Assembly (NCBI GenBank): GCA_945862235.1
Contig: CAMAYU010000042.1
Location: forward strand, 1 to 35,745
Direction: 5' to 3'
DNA: 35,745 nt
Origin: Schlesneria paludicola DSM 18645
GTDB taxonomy: Bacteria > Planctomycetota > Planctomycetia > Planctomycetales > Planctomycetaceae
In this document: one piece after another, positions 25,170 through 33,935 of the stretch
Position numbering within the stretch: the first letter of the stretch is position 1
Layout of the letters: each line of letters opens with the position of its first letter
Notes under the pieces: generated by a model
Told to the model about the DNA's origin: nothing
Seen by the model: only the letters and a program-made list of their open reading frames with translations
Database searches by the model: none
Made by a program: the position numbers and the translations under genes

Positions 25170-27278
25170 GTGCATCCTCTCGTCGAAGCCGCCTTGTTCA
25201 ATGCCGCGATTGTGACCGCCCTCGCGCTGGTCGTCACCGTCGTTTCGTGGAGTATGTGTCGTCCCGCACTGACGCACCTGTTGTGGCTGCTCGTGCTGGT
25301 GAAGCTGCTCGCTCCGCCGATCTGCCGCGTGCCGTTGATTGAGCGGGAATGGGTCTCGCGCCCGGTGACATCGATCGGTTCGATGATCGAGTTGAGCTTG
25401 GCAGACGCTCCCGCGCGACCCCCGTCCGTGATCGGTCCCAGCGATCCGTCAGACGCTCAGGACTATGCGGGCCGAGTACGCCCGAGGTCGCTCCCCTCCG
25501 TTCAAACACGACCACCGTCTTGGTATCAGGTTTGGCTGCGTTCGGCTCTCGCTTGGTTGAAAAGTGAATCGGGATCCCGAGCGGTCCTAGTTGGAATGCT
25601 TGGCGTGTGGGGAGCCGGGACCGTCGCGTGGTTCCTCGTCCAAACTTTGAGATGCCTGCGGTTTCAGCAGGCCCTGCGCCACGGCACGGCCGCACCACAC
25701 GATGTTCAAGAGCAGCTCCAACGACTCGCCGCACGCTGCGGCTGCTCAAAGTTTCCACTTGTCTGGTCGATGCCGGGAGTCTTGTCGCCGATGTTGTGGT
25801 CCACCGGTCGTTCGACGCGGCTGATTTTTCCGACAGCATTGCTCGAACGATTGGATGCCACCGCGCGAGAGACGTTACTTGCTCACGAACTCGCTCATTT
25901 TCAACGAGGCGATCACTGGGTGCGGTTCCTTACGTTGTTTGCGACGGGCCTGTTCTGGTGGCACCCCGTCGTGTGGTGGGCACGTCATGCCATCGAAGCG
26001 GCTGAGGAAGAATGCTGCGACGCGTGGGTGGTCACACGCGGAGCCGCTCCGCCTCGCCGCTATGCCGAGGCCATTCTCGAAACGATCGACTTCATGGCCG
26101 AGCGACGTTGGCAGGTTCCTCCGCTGGGTACGGGGATGGGGCAGTTGCCCTTCTTGCGGCAGCGATTGACGTGGATCATGCGCGGCCCGCGTCGCCAAGA
26201 CTTGAGTCGAATGGGGCGAGTCGCCTGCTGCGGGTTGGCTCTCTGCCTCCCATTTCAACCGACGTGGCTGGTGGCTCAGCCAACAACTTCATTGCCGAAA
26301 CCAACATCTGGACGATTGCCGTTTGAAGGGGGCGGGGTGCTGGAGTCCTCAGTTCCCTCGGCCGTGTCACCCGAACTGCCTGTGTCTCTCGACGTGCCCA
26401 CCACTCGCGCCGCGCGATTGCCGTCGCGAACCGCAGCCGGAGAACTGGCGATCTCATCGGCTGACCAACGGTTCGTCGTGTACATCGGTGCGACGCGGCA
26501 ATGGGTCGTTGACCGACAACAGGAACGCGCGATCGACCTGACGCCGCTGCACATCATCACGGCCACGTTCGCCGAGAACGGAGAATCCTTCGTTACCGGT
26601 AGCCGCGACGGAATCGTCCGAATCTGGAATGCTCCCGAGTTCACCGAGCAAAAGGCGTGGCAAGGTTCGGAGAGTCCGATCAATTCCGTTGCCATCTCGC
26701 CCGACGCACATTGCGTTGCGAGTGGCGATCAAACAGGAGTCGTGAGACTCTGGCAGGCCGGGTCGCTCAGCGTTGCCAGAGACCTCACTCGCGAAGCCGC
26801 TCCCGTGAGTTCTCTCCGGTTCTCATCCGACGGCAGCCGACTGGCCGTCGCCACAGGAACGCCAACCGTATCGGATGCGGGCCGCATCGTCGTCTGGAAA
26901 ACTACGGATTGGACCGAGCAAACGTCCATGAATTGGAACCAGCCGACTGCGGCGGTGACGTTCGGTCACGATGGCCGTTCGCTGTTCAGCGGTGACTGGC
27001 AAGGACGAGTCGCACGGTGGGACTCGAAAACGGGCGAGTTGCTGGGGTTCGTGGAAGACCAACAACTCGCGGTGGCGGCGGCGACTCCAGACACGTCCCG
27101 ATTGACCGAAATTCCTGTCCCAGAATTGCCGCTCGACCTCTTGATCGGCAACGGGAACCAGGATGAGCAAGTGAAGTCGCTCTGGAACCAATTGACTTCG
27201 CGTGCCTCGGCCTTCCAAAACCCGATTCCGCCAAAGCGGCGGACGAAAAGTCTCCCCTCGACTCCCTCCGATCTATGA
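25170..27278 (+). CDS. M56 (BlaR1-like) membrane peptidase with C-terminal WD40 repeats
   Basis: Protein of 702 residues starting at GTG. Two N-terminal membrane helices (about 8-50) and a third (about 138-160) are followed by the zinc protease domain. It has HELAHF at 239-244 and the downstream acidic segment EAAEEECCDAW (about 276-286), both typical of BlaR1/MecR1. A fourth helix near 375-390 leads to the presumed outer region. That region lacks the penicillin-binding sensor of BlaR1. Instead about five WD40-like blades run from roughly 420 to 640, with endings such as GIVRIWN, GVVRLWQ, GRIVVWK and GRVARWD. By family, signal binding outside would activate the protease, leading to loss of the BlaI-type repressor encoded just upstream. 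The ligand is unknown. It is not a recognisable beta-lactam sensor. Confidence 0.92.
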   Translation: MHPLVEAALFNAAIVTALALVVTVVSWSMCRPALTHLLWLLVLVKLLAPPICRVPLIEREWVSRPVTSIGSMIELSLADAPARPPSVIGPSDPSDAQDYAGRVRPRSLPSVQTRPPSWYQVWLRSALAWLKSESGSRAVLVGMLGVWGAGTVAWFLVQTLRCLRFQQALRHGTAAPHDVQEQLQRLAARCGCSKFPLVWSMPGVLSPMLWSTGRSTRLIFPTALLERLDATARETLLAHELAHFQRGDHWVRFLTLFATGLFWWHPVVWWARHAIEAAEEECCDAWVVTRGAAPPRRYAEAILETIDFMAERRWQVPPLGTGMGQLPFLRQRLTWIMRGPRRQDLSRMGRVACCGLALCLPFQPTWLVAQPTTSLPKPTSGRLPFEGGGVLESSVPSAVSPELPVSLDVPTTRAARLPSRTAAGELAISSADQRFVVYIGATRQWVVDRQQERAIDLTPLHIITATFAENGESFVTGSRDGIVRIWNAPEFTEQKAWQGSESPINSVAISPDAHCVASGDQTGVVRLWQAGSLSVARDLTREAAPVSSLRFSSDGSRLAVATGTPTVSDAGRIVVWKTTDWTEQTSMNWNQPTAAVTFGHDGRSLFSGDWQGRVARWDSKTGELLGFVEDQQLAVAAATPDTSRLTEIPVPELPLDLLIGNGNQDEQVKSLWNQLTSRASAFQNPIPPKRRTKSLPSTPSDL

Positions 27279-27288
27279 AGGGCTTTGT

Positions 27289-27471
27289 CCGAAGTCCGGC
27301 TAACAGAGCTAAGCCGGATTGCGCACCATGACTCACTAGCCCGACGCGCGAGCGAGGGCTTCGCATTGATTTCACGCGAAGCCCTCGCTTGCGCGTCGGG
27401 CTAGTGGCATGACACGTTGTCCCGAACGGTCGAGACTGTGCGCAATGCAGGCTTAGCCGGACTTCTGCAAG
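27289..27471. repeat. Large nested palindrome (family D, copy 2)
   Basis: The inner arms at 27334-27364 and 27376-27406 are 31-base inverted complements with one mismatch (core CTAGCCCGACGCGC). Outer segments also pair: GAAGTCCGGCTAA near 27291 with TTAGCCGGACTTC near 27455. It fills most of the 310-base gap after the M56 peptidase gene and may end that operon. No gene is seen in 27279-27588. Confidence 0.85.
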
Positions 27472-27588
27472 TCCGCCCAACCGACCTTGCTGCGATTTGT
27501 GGCCTTCCGGTAGAACCTGCCGCAGTTGTCGCGTAGGACCACTGGAGTGGTCGGAAGTGCGACACGGATTCTTCAGGGCAGGGACGCC

Positions 27589-30500
27589 ATGCAGCTTGGG
27601 CAATTGCCGGTTGTGAACAGACTTGTGAGTTGGAGTCGCGTACGTTTTGGTGCAGCGATCCCGGCACTCGCGGGCGGGACTCTGGTCGGCCTGCTACTGA
27701 TCTCGATCGCGTTGCCGTGGCTACTGACTTGGGGCTGGCAGCGCGAGTTCATGGCGGCGGCGTGCGTGATGTTCAGCACCGGGTTGCTCGTGAGTCGTGC
27801 CCTTCGATTGGGCGAGAATGCACCCGTCACGTATTGGGCGGGAGCGGCCTGTATCTGGTCCATGCTTCAGCCCGCGTGCCTGTTCGGCCTGACCTCGTGC
27901 CTGAGTCTGCTGCCGGTCACTTCTGTCGAGTCGCTTGTCGTTCGCCCTCTGATCGCGCTGGCCTGTGCGGCACCGGTTTGGCTCGTCGCAGCGGTTTGCT
28001 TGGCGCGTGTCGTCGATCTGTCGTGTCGGCGTTCCGTCGCGAATGGAGGCTCATTCGAGTCCGCTTCGGTCGCGGCTTGCTGTGGTATTGCCTGCGGTCT
28101 CGGCGCGAATGCGTTGTTACTCGTGCCGCTGTTAGGCGTCTGGCTTGTAGCCTTAGTTGCGTTCAGCATCACAGCCGTTTGTTTGTGGCGTGGGGCGTGT
28201 CTAAGGACCGGCGCAGAAAACACTGTCGTGGCCGACCCTGCCAGCGTCGGTTCGGATGCTGGCAGCATCCGCCACGGGCGGGCACTGATTGACGCGCCGA
28301 CCCTAAGCCGCAGAGTCTTGGAGAACCCGTTTTTTGACGTTGGCTCACCATCTTCATGGCTGCTTTCCGTCTTCGTTGCCGCCGCGTTGGGCGGACTGTT
28401 TGCGGTGGTGACACGGTTGATCGAACAACTGATGCCGGGTGGTTTTCAAGTTCTCACAGCCGAGTGGATTGGGCTGGTTGTCGGCTGCGGCTGCGGGATG
28501 TTGTTGAGTCATCGGCTCCACAACTCCAGCCGCTGGACATGGCTGGCAGCAGCGGCGTGGAGTGCCCTGCTGTGGGGAGCGTTTCCCGTTTTAGTTGAAC
28601 TCGAACTGTGGATGAATGCGTCGCTGACTTGGGTTGCGGCGTTGTTGCTCGCTCGTTCGATGCTCTTCGTTTTGGCGGTTGCTCCGTTGGGAATGGCCTT
28701 CGGTGAGTTGGTGGCGAGCTACCAGAGTTCACCACGACAAGAGGACTCAGGCCACGAGCGGCTCTCGATGGCGATTGCTCGGTTCTGTTTGCCGTTCGTG
28801 CTGGGACTGTTGCTTGCGGGCGGAGCCATTGAAACGGTGGGCTTGCTGGGTTCGATGCGACTTTGCTGTGGGATGCTCGTGCTGTTGGCTGTTGTTGAGC
28901 AGATTCGACTGCGCGATCGCCTCGCTGCGTGGCCGGTGCGACTGGGGTTTGCCGGCCTCGTGCTGGCGGGCTTGGCATTGCCCGCATGGCGATCACAGGA
29001 TGACGCGGCTCGTGTTTCCAAACTGCTCTTCTCGACACCGGCTTTCATGGCACATCGGTCGGGTTGGGAATCGCGACTGCTGCCACAACTCGATGACACG
29101 CGCATGGTTGCTCGCATGGAAGGACCGCACGGGCCGCTCACGTTGTGGCGTTCGCGCGGCCTCGAGTTGCATCTGCGCGAAAACGGCGTTCCGCGTTCGG
29201 TGATCTCGGTGAACACAAACGTCCATCCGCAGTTCGCACCGGAAGTGTTGCAGGCCGCGTTGCCGTTGGTGATGGCAGACAATCCCAACCGCGTGTTGCT
29301 GCTGGGAGCGTCTGGCGGCGTGCCACTCTCGACCTGCCTGCACTTCCCGGTGCGTGAGGCGGTTTGTGTTGAGGGCGATGCGCGGCTAATCGAGATGCTG
29401 CGCGGACCACTCGCGCATGAGACCGGCGTCGATCCCTTGAGCGATGATCGCGTGAAGCTTCTCGCCGCGCCGCCCGAGTTGGCGCTGATGACCAATGACG
29501 CAGTATTCGATGTCATTCTCAGTTCACCACCGCCCTCGTCGATTATTTCGGGAGCCGCGTCGTTCACCGTCGAGTACTACCAACGCGCCTCGCGCCGACT
29601 GGCTGATCGCGGCATCTTCTGCCAGCGGTTTGAATGCCTCGACTACGGCCCGTCGCCGTTGCGGTTGGTCGTGCTGGCGTTGCGACAGGCGTTTCGCGAA
29701 GTCATCGCGGTCGAGACCGCAGCGGGCGACTTGTTGCTTATGGCCACCAACTCGAAAGGCGTGTTCGTTCCCGACGACTTGCCCGCGCGCCTAGAGACGC
29801 CTCACGTCCGCAGGTTGCTCGCGCGCAGCGGCCTCGACTGGTCCACGCCGCTCAATTTCCCGACCTACGACCACGCGGCTCTCGGAGAGATTTGCGACGA
29901 GGCCCGGACAGGCTCGAACTCGTCCACGAACGGCCTGCTCGCCACAACCGCTCCGCTCGACATGATGCGATGGGGACCGAAGTTGCAGGAATCGCAGCGA
30001 GTCCTCACCGCGATTCGCACCTCACCCACTCCCAACTGGAATCGTGATGACGAGGCGAAACCGAACCTGCTCGCGCAGGAAGTGAAAACATCTCGCAAGT
30101 CGCGGTTCCTTGATTGGCTCGGCGACAGTCGCGTCTCTGCCGAGTTGTTGCGTCGATTGTCTGAGGTCGCCACGCAGCAGAAGCTCGTGCGCGAGTACCC
30201 CGAGGAACACTGGTGGCAGTACCGCAAGGCACTTCGCCAGCAGTTGCAGGATCATCCTCGTTCGCCATTGCAGCAGGTCCGACATGTGCGAGGTGAAAAG
30301 CAGACTCACCCGGAAGACCTGGCGCGGAAGGCGTACTTTGAAGCGTTCGGCGATGCGGCTCAGCGAGCCAAGCCGACCGACGTGCAGATCGCCGCCATGG
30401 AAGCGTGCCTCGAACCGTTCGATCCGCTCATGAGTTACTTCGCACGACAAGAGATCGCCGACTTGCAGTCGCGCTCGGATGTCGATGCGGTGGGCGAACT

Positions 30501-30945
30501 GACTCATCGACTGCACGTCGTCTACTTCGCGCCTGTGGGAGAAGCCTCCACACGCAATGTCGCGTCCACAATCGAACTGCTTGTGCGACATCCCGAGTCG
30601 ATCCCCGATGACGCGCGGCGGTTCGATGTGTTGAACGGACTTGTCCAACTGCTGCGAACTCGGTGGGAGTCGCGCCAGAACACGCCCGTCCTTTCGGCCC
30701 GAAAACAACTGACCGATGTCGATCGAAGCGTGATCGCGGTCGAGAAAGCGCTGACTTCGATGGGCGAACTGAGTTCGTCCGTCGCTCTCACTGAAGAAGA
30801 ATGGGCGACCCGCATGCAAGTCGTCGATCGCATCCTTCTCCGCCCACTCCGTGCCTATCGCAGCAGCTTGCAAACAGCGGCGGTCAAGAACGAAGGTCGC
30901 TCACGAGCGATCATCGAACAGGCGGACGAACCAACGGTCGAGTGA
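27589..30945 (+). CDS. Polytopic membrane protein fused to a degenerate spermidine-synthase-like domain
   Basis: Protein of 1118 residues. ATG 27589 follows AGGGA; a TTG 21 codons earlier is less likely. The N-terminal half (about 25-485) holds some 12 membrane helices. A Rossmann methyltransferase-like domain of the spermidine-synthase type follows: VLLLGASGGVPLSTCL near 568, VCVEGDARLIEML near 592 and DVILSSPPPS at about 641. The catalytic aspartate context of true SpeE (DSSDP) is replaced by SSPPPS, and the GGGDG loop is changed, so polyamine synthesis is doubtful. The last 370 residues are soluble, helical and unrecognised. A loop near 215-230 is encoded by a small palindrome (28228-28275). 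It lies downstream of the blaI/M56 pair on the same strand, after a large palindrome, so co-regulation is possible but unproven. Confidence 0.85.
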   Translation: MQLGQLPVVNRLVSWSRVRFGAAIPALAGGTLVGLLLISIALPWLLTWGWQREFMAAACVMFSTGLLVSRALRLGENAPVTYWAGAACIWSMLQPACLFGLTSCLSLLPVTSVESLVVRPLIALACAAPVWLVAAVCLARVVDLSCRRSVANGGSFESASVAACCGIACGLGANALLLVPLLGVWLVALVAFSITAVCLWRGACLRTGAENTVVADPASVGSDAGSIRHGRALIDAPTLSRRVLENPFFDVGSPSSWLLSVFVAAALGGLFAVVTRLIEQLMPGGFQVLTAEWIGLVVGCGCGMLLSHRLHNSSRWTWLAAAAWSALLWGAFPVLVELELWMNASLTWVAALLLARSMLFVLAVAPLGMAFGELVASYQSSPRQEDSGHERLSMAIARFCLPFVLGLLLAGGAIETVGLLGSMRLCCGMLVLLAVVEQIRLRDRLAAWPVRLGFAGLVLAGLALPAWRSQDDAARVSKLLFSTPAFMAHRSGWESRLLPQLDDTRMVARMEGPHGPLTLWRSRGLELHLRENGVPRSVISVNTNVHPQFAPEVLQAALPLVMADNPNRVLLLGASGGVPLSTCLHFPVREAVCVEGDARLIEMLRGPLAHETGVDPLSDDRVKLLAAPPELALMTNDAVFDVILSSPPPSSIISGAASFTVEYYQRASRRLADRGIFCQRFECLDYGPSPLRLVVLALRQAFREVIAVETAAGDLLLMATNSKGVFVPDDLPARLETPHVRRLLARSGLDWSTPLNFPTYDHAALGEICDEARTGSNSSTNGLLATTAPLDMMRWGPKLQESQRVLTAIRTSPTPNWNRDDEAKPNLLAQEVKTSRKSRFLDWLGDSRVSAELLRRLSEVATQQKLVREYPEEHWWQYRKALRQQLQDHPRSPLQQVRHVRGEKQTHPEDLARKAYFEAFGDAAQRAKPTDVQIAAMEACLEPFDPLMSYFARQEIADLQSRSDVDAVGELTHRLHVVYFAPVGEASTRNVASTIELLVRHPESIPDDARRFDVLNGLVQLLRTRWESRQNTPVLSARKQLTDVDRSVIAVEKALTSMGELSSSVALTEEEWATRMQVVDRILLRPLRAYRSSLQTAAVKNEGRSRAIIEQADEPTVE
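28228..28275. repeat. Palindrome read in frame in a membrane-protein loop
   Basis: The arms GTGGCCGACCCTGCCAGC (28228-28245) and GCTGGCAGCATCCGCCAC (28258-28275) are inverted complements with three mismatches. The element encodes part of the hydrophilic loop after the sixth or seventh helix of the spermidine-synthase-like protein. Confidence 0.7.
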
Positions 30946-30961
30946 CGCGAGGCCGAGAGGG

Positions 30962-31342
30962 CTACACCCCGAGTGGCCGTTTCTTCGGGACGCAATGCTG
31001 CCAGAAGAGTCGGTCTTCCGTGAGGGATCCCATGCGCAGTGCGCAGCGCAGGCAGTACTTCTCGTGCTGGTGGCTGACGTAGATTTCGCCGTTGAGGATT
31101 AGATGGAACCAGTCCTCGCCGGGATGCTTCGAGTAGCAAAAGTAGCGTTCCGAATCCCGTTTGATGTGAACGTCCCAGTCCTCGTGATCGGGGACGTAGA
31201 GCCGCGTGTCGGGGATCGGATCGAGCGGTGCGGCGGACGAGTTCTCGGCAGTGGTGCCCTCAATAACTGAAGTCTCCAACGGCAACGACTCCTCAGTCGG
31301 GGACTCATTCGGAGTCGCGTTTGTGATCGAGTTCCCTTCCAT
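30962..31342 (-). CDS. Small CxxC protein of unknown function, downstream of the MFS gene
   Basis: Protein of 126 residues. I do not recognise it. The first 45 residues are polar and rich in Ser, Thr, Glu and Pro and are probably unstructured. The rest is compact: RLYVPDHEDWDVHIKRDSER, then EDWFHLILNGEIYVSH, then YCLRCALRMG with a CxxC pair. Single cysteines occur in YFCYSKH and QHCVPKK. Together these could bind a metal. ATG 31342 has AAGGGG six bases before it. An ATG at 31357 overlaps the MFS stop by four bases (ATGA) and is an alternative that would add five residues. Either way it is tightly linked to the MFS gene and is probably co-translated. No signal peptide or membrane helix is seen. 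The stop is 16 bases from the end of the convergent spermidine-synthase-like gene. Confidence 0.75.
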   Translation of the reverse strand: MEGNSITNATPNESPTEESLPLETSVIEGTTAENSSAAPLDPIPDTRLYVPDHEDWDVHIKRDSERYFCYSKHPGEDWFHLILNGEIYVSHQHEKYCLRCALRMGSLTEDRLFWQHCVPKKRPLGV

Positions 31343-31353
31343 GCCTCGCCCCT

Positions 31354-33072
31354 TCATTCCGGCAACGGTTGGCCCTTGGTCTCGGGGGCGAGCCAAATGA
31401 TGGCCATGCCCACGACGTAGATCAGGCTCATGACGGAGCAGGCCATCGGCAGGCCACCGACACCCTTGAAGAGGCCGATCATGTTGCCGGTCTGCAGCGC
31501 GGCCACGGCGGCGAGAATGCGTCCGAAGTTGAAGGAAAACCCTTGGGCGGTGGCTCGCACATTGGTCCGAAAGAGTTCGGGCAGGTAGAGCGGTAGCCAA
31601 CCGTAGAACGACGCCGTGAACCCTCCCGCGATGAAGACCGTCACGAGGAACGGCGTTCCAAATGTGGTGTTCGTCTGGAAGAACAACAGCGCCGACAGAA
31701 ACGAGCCAAGACACAGAATCGCAAACGTTGAGCGGCGGCCAAGCACGTTGCCAAGCAGTGCGCCAGCAATGGTTCCGATGATGGCGCCCAGTCCCGAGAA
31801 GATCTGCGTCATGGCGCGCGCCGAAATGCGGGCCGAATTGACATCCGCCTCGGACAGGTTCGCCGCGATTGCCGCCTCCTTGGCGATGTCATTCGCCCAC
31901 GAGGGTGCTCGCTGAATGGAGGCCCACGTTCCGATCAGTGCCACGCCACTGAGGCACGCTCCGATCAGCAGCAGTCGCACCGTCGATCGCACTTCATCGG
32001 AGGCACCTGCGGAGGCGTCACGACTACGTTGCAGGAATCGCAACACCGGGTAGATGTAGCCGCACAGCGCGATCACCAATCCCACGCCCGAGCCGATCAT
32101 CCGAATCGCCAGCGGGTATTCACGCAACCAGACAAACACGATCAGCAGCGCACCAAATGCACCGACAACGACGCCGAGTAAATCTTTCGTCGCCCAGCTT
32201 GAGGTCGAACCCTTATCGCGCTGATGTTGCCACTTCTCCGATTCCGGCACCGCCAGGCGAATGAAAAACGTGAGGATCGCGGGGGCGGCACCGAGCAGCA
32301 TCAACAGTCGCCAACCCTGATGAGCCACCAGCGAATCGACCCAGTTCTGCGGCAGTCCCATCGCCAACAGCCCCCCTTCTGCTGACTTGATGAAGCTTGC
32401 CAAGACCAGTGCAAACAATGCAACGAGTAGGAACCCGACATTGGCCGCCGCGCCGATCAGTCCCGACAGCAAGGCTCGCGACTTGTTCGGCCAAATCTCC
32501 ATGACGAGCGCCACGCCGAGTGACCACTCGCCCCCCATGCCGAGGGCCGCGAGAAAGCGGTAACAGAAGAACTCTTCCGCCGACTGTGAGATGCAGCAGA
32601 CGCCCGAGAAGACTGAGTACGCGAAGACGCTGAGTGTCATCGCCCGCACGCGCCCGATGCGGTCGCCCAGCCAACCAAACAACACGCCACCGGTGGACAT
32701 GCCGACGAGAAATCCCGCCGTCCAAATCCCTTCCCACAAATTGACGAAGGCTTCCATTTCCTTGATATCTTTCGGGCCGGAGTTCGCCAGCAAGTCCTGC
32801 AACGCGGGGCGAGCGACCAGCGGCAACAGCCCCAACTCAAACCCATCGAACATCCAACCAAGCAGCGCGGCGAGCAGTGCCATCCACTGCCCAAAGGTCG
32901 TTCCGGTGGCAGCGGGTTGCGTCGGCAAGGTCGGTGAGTTCACGGGGCGAATCTTTTGCGAAAGAGTGTCGAACACGAACGGGGCGGGATTGTGAAGTGG
33001 CTCGCCACGAAACGCAAACTCGGGCCAGACACCAGGCCGGGCAATCCCGCGAAGTCCGGCTTTTGCTATCAC
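31354..33072 (-). CDS. Major facilitator superfamily transporter
   Basis: Up to 572 residues from GTG 33072. The true start may be inside: the first 55 residues are not membrane sequence and no good Shine-Dalgarno site is seen; GTG 32943 is an alternative. The protein has the MFS pattern. The first helix is WMALLAALLGWMFDGFELGL. The loop motif GWLGDRIGRVRAM lies between helices 2 and 3, with the matching LGNVLGRRSTF in the second half. YRFLAALGMGGEWSLGVAL resembles sugar/sialate-type members. An extra pair of helices and a long soluble segment separate the halves, so 14 helices are likely. Substrate unknown. It is probably translated together with the small CxxC gene that follows. Confidence 0.88.
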   Translation of the reverse strand: MIAKAGLRGIARPGVWPEFAFRGEPLHNPAPFVFDTLSQKIRPVNSPTLPTQPAATGTTFGQWMALLAALLGWMFDGFELGLLPLVARPALQDLLANSGPKDIKEMEAFVNLWEGIWTAGFLVGMSTGGVLFGWLGDRIGRVRAMTLSVFAYSVFSGVCCISQSAEEFFCYRFLAALGMGGEWSLGVALVMEIWPNKSRALLSGLIGAAANVGFLLVALFALVLASFIKSAEGGLLAMGLPQNWVDSLVAHQGWRLLMLLGAAPAILTFFIRLAVPESEKWQHQRDKGSTSSWATKDLLGVVVGAFGALLIVFVWLREYPLAIRMIGSGVGLVIALCGYIYPVLRFLQRSRDASAGASDEVRSTVRLLLIGACLSGVALIGTWASIQRAPSWANDIAKEAAIAANLSEADVNSARISARAMTQIFSGLGAIIGTIAGALLGNVLGRRSTFAILCLGSFLSALLFFQTNTTFGTPFLVTVFIAGGFTASFYGWLPLYLPELFRTNVRATAQGFSFNFGRILAAVAALQTGNMIGLFKGVGGLPMACSVMSLIYVVGMAIIWLAPETKGQPLPE

Positions 33073-33194
33073 CGGGCTTCACACTCACGGACTCGACCTT
33101 CTTGACGGGTTTCCTCGTTCCAGTTAGCAACCGTTGGAGCGATCTGGTCCACACGAATCTGCGTTCGGCGACTGGCAACAAATCTCTGACCCAA

Positions 33195-33250
33195 AGTAGA
33201 CGAGTCACTCCGTGACTCGAAGATTCCGGTCACGGAGTGACCGGTCTACT
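33195..33250. repeat. Palindrome AGTAGACNNGTCACTCCGTGAC upstream of the HExxH gene
   Basis: The arms at 33195-33216 and 33229-33250 are 22-base inverted complements with two mismatches and a 12-base loop. It ends six bases before the first possible start codon of the HExxH gene, and its right arm contains the upstream in-frame stop. Confidence 0.85.
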
Positions 33251-33255
33251 CTCTT

Positions 33256-33684
33256 TTGCCGCGCGCCTTATCAAGCAAGGATCACCAAATCTTTACCAAC
33301 CACCTCCATGCGTTTGCCGAATGCGAAGCCCTGCGACAGCGCGTGATCGCTGTACTGGAGCGCCTACCGGAACTGGTGCAGCGCGACTTTCACGACGATC
33401 CCCGGTTCCGCATCGCGCTGGAGAAGTTTGTTCCCGGCGAGGGGTGGTCGTTGTGGATGGCCAGTCCGGGCCCTGTCGGCAGCGGTAGCCGGTGCGTGGT
33501 GCTCAGGCCCAAGCTGGCCGATTGTCCCGAGGCGTTCGCGCATTACGTGATCGCCCACGAATTCGCCCACGCTCATCTGCACAACGGCGGCTGGGGTGAG
33601 ATCACCGACATCGAAGAAGCGGCCGACGCGCTGGCGGCAAGCTGGGGCTTTCTGCAACCGATGGGCGGCTTCGTTCGCGGCTAA
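33256..33684 (+). CDS. Small HExxH zinc-protease-like protein, start uncertain
   Basis: 142 residues if translation starts at TTG 33256, the only ordinary start codon available between the in-frame stop at 33238 and the conserved body. No Shine-Dalgarno site is visible. The protein has VIAHEFAHAHLHNGGWG with a zincin HExxH motif, and 15-20 residues later DIEEAADALAASWGF, which offers a third ligand, as in small ImmA/IrrE-like and other minimal metallopeptidases. The N-terminal half (helical, then VPGEGWSLWMASPG) is unrecognised. No signal peptide is seen, so it is probably cytoplasmic. A palindrome abuts its 5' end and a second one its 3' end. The 5' end could have been cut by the repeat. It is flanked by the MFS operon (divergent) and the DUF1854 gene (convergent). 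Confidence 0.7.
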   Translation: MPRALSSKDHQIFTNHLHAFAECEALRQRVIAVLERLPELVQRDFHDDPRFRIALEKFVPGEGWSLWMASPGPVGSGSRCVVLRPKLADCPEAFAHYVIAHEFAHAHLHNGGWGEITDIEEAADALAASWGFLQPMGGFVRG

Positions 33685-33690
33685 TCGTGG

Positions 33691-33825
33691 CGTTGAAACC
33701 CCACTGGGCTTGTCCCGGTGGCTCGCGGGGCTTTGCACTACTACTCCCCAAAAGTGGCAATGACATCGAGTAGTGCAAAAACCTTGTTCCACCGGGGCAA
33801 GCCGGGCGGGGTGAGTTTCAAAACA
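33691..33825. repeat. MITE-like inverted repeat (family C, copy 2)
   Basis: Same design as 18035-18180: ACCCCACTGGGCTTGTCCCG at the left, CCACCGGGGCAAGCCGGGCG at the right, and an interior TTTGCACTACTAC paired with GAGTAGTGCAAAAAC. It begins about seven bases after the HExxH gene stop and may act as a terminator for it. Confidence 0.85.
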
Positions 33826-33935
33826 AAGCTGCAACACGAATGACGGCGGGGTGTGGCTGGGGTTGGAGCGTTTTCGCGAAACCCCGGGGCTTCCCTCACA
33901 AAGCCTCAGTCCGGCCCCGGCCACCCAACCGACTT

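Noticed and set aside
30022..30873. 283-codon minus-strand frame inside the spermidine-synthase-like gene
   Set aside because: Shadow frame; the plus-strand protein is continuous and structured across it.
31343..31714. N-terminal extension of the small CxxC protein into the MFS gene
   Set aside because: It reads the MFS coding DNA out of frame. Starts at 31342 or 31357 have better signals.
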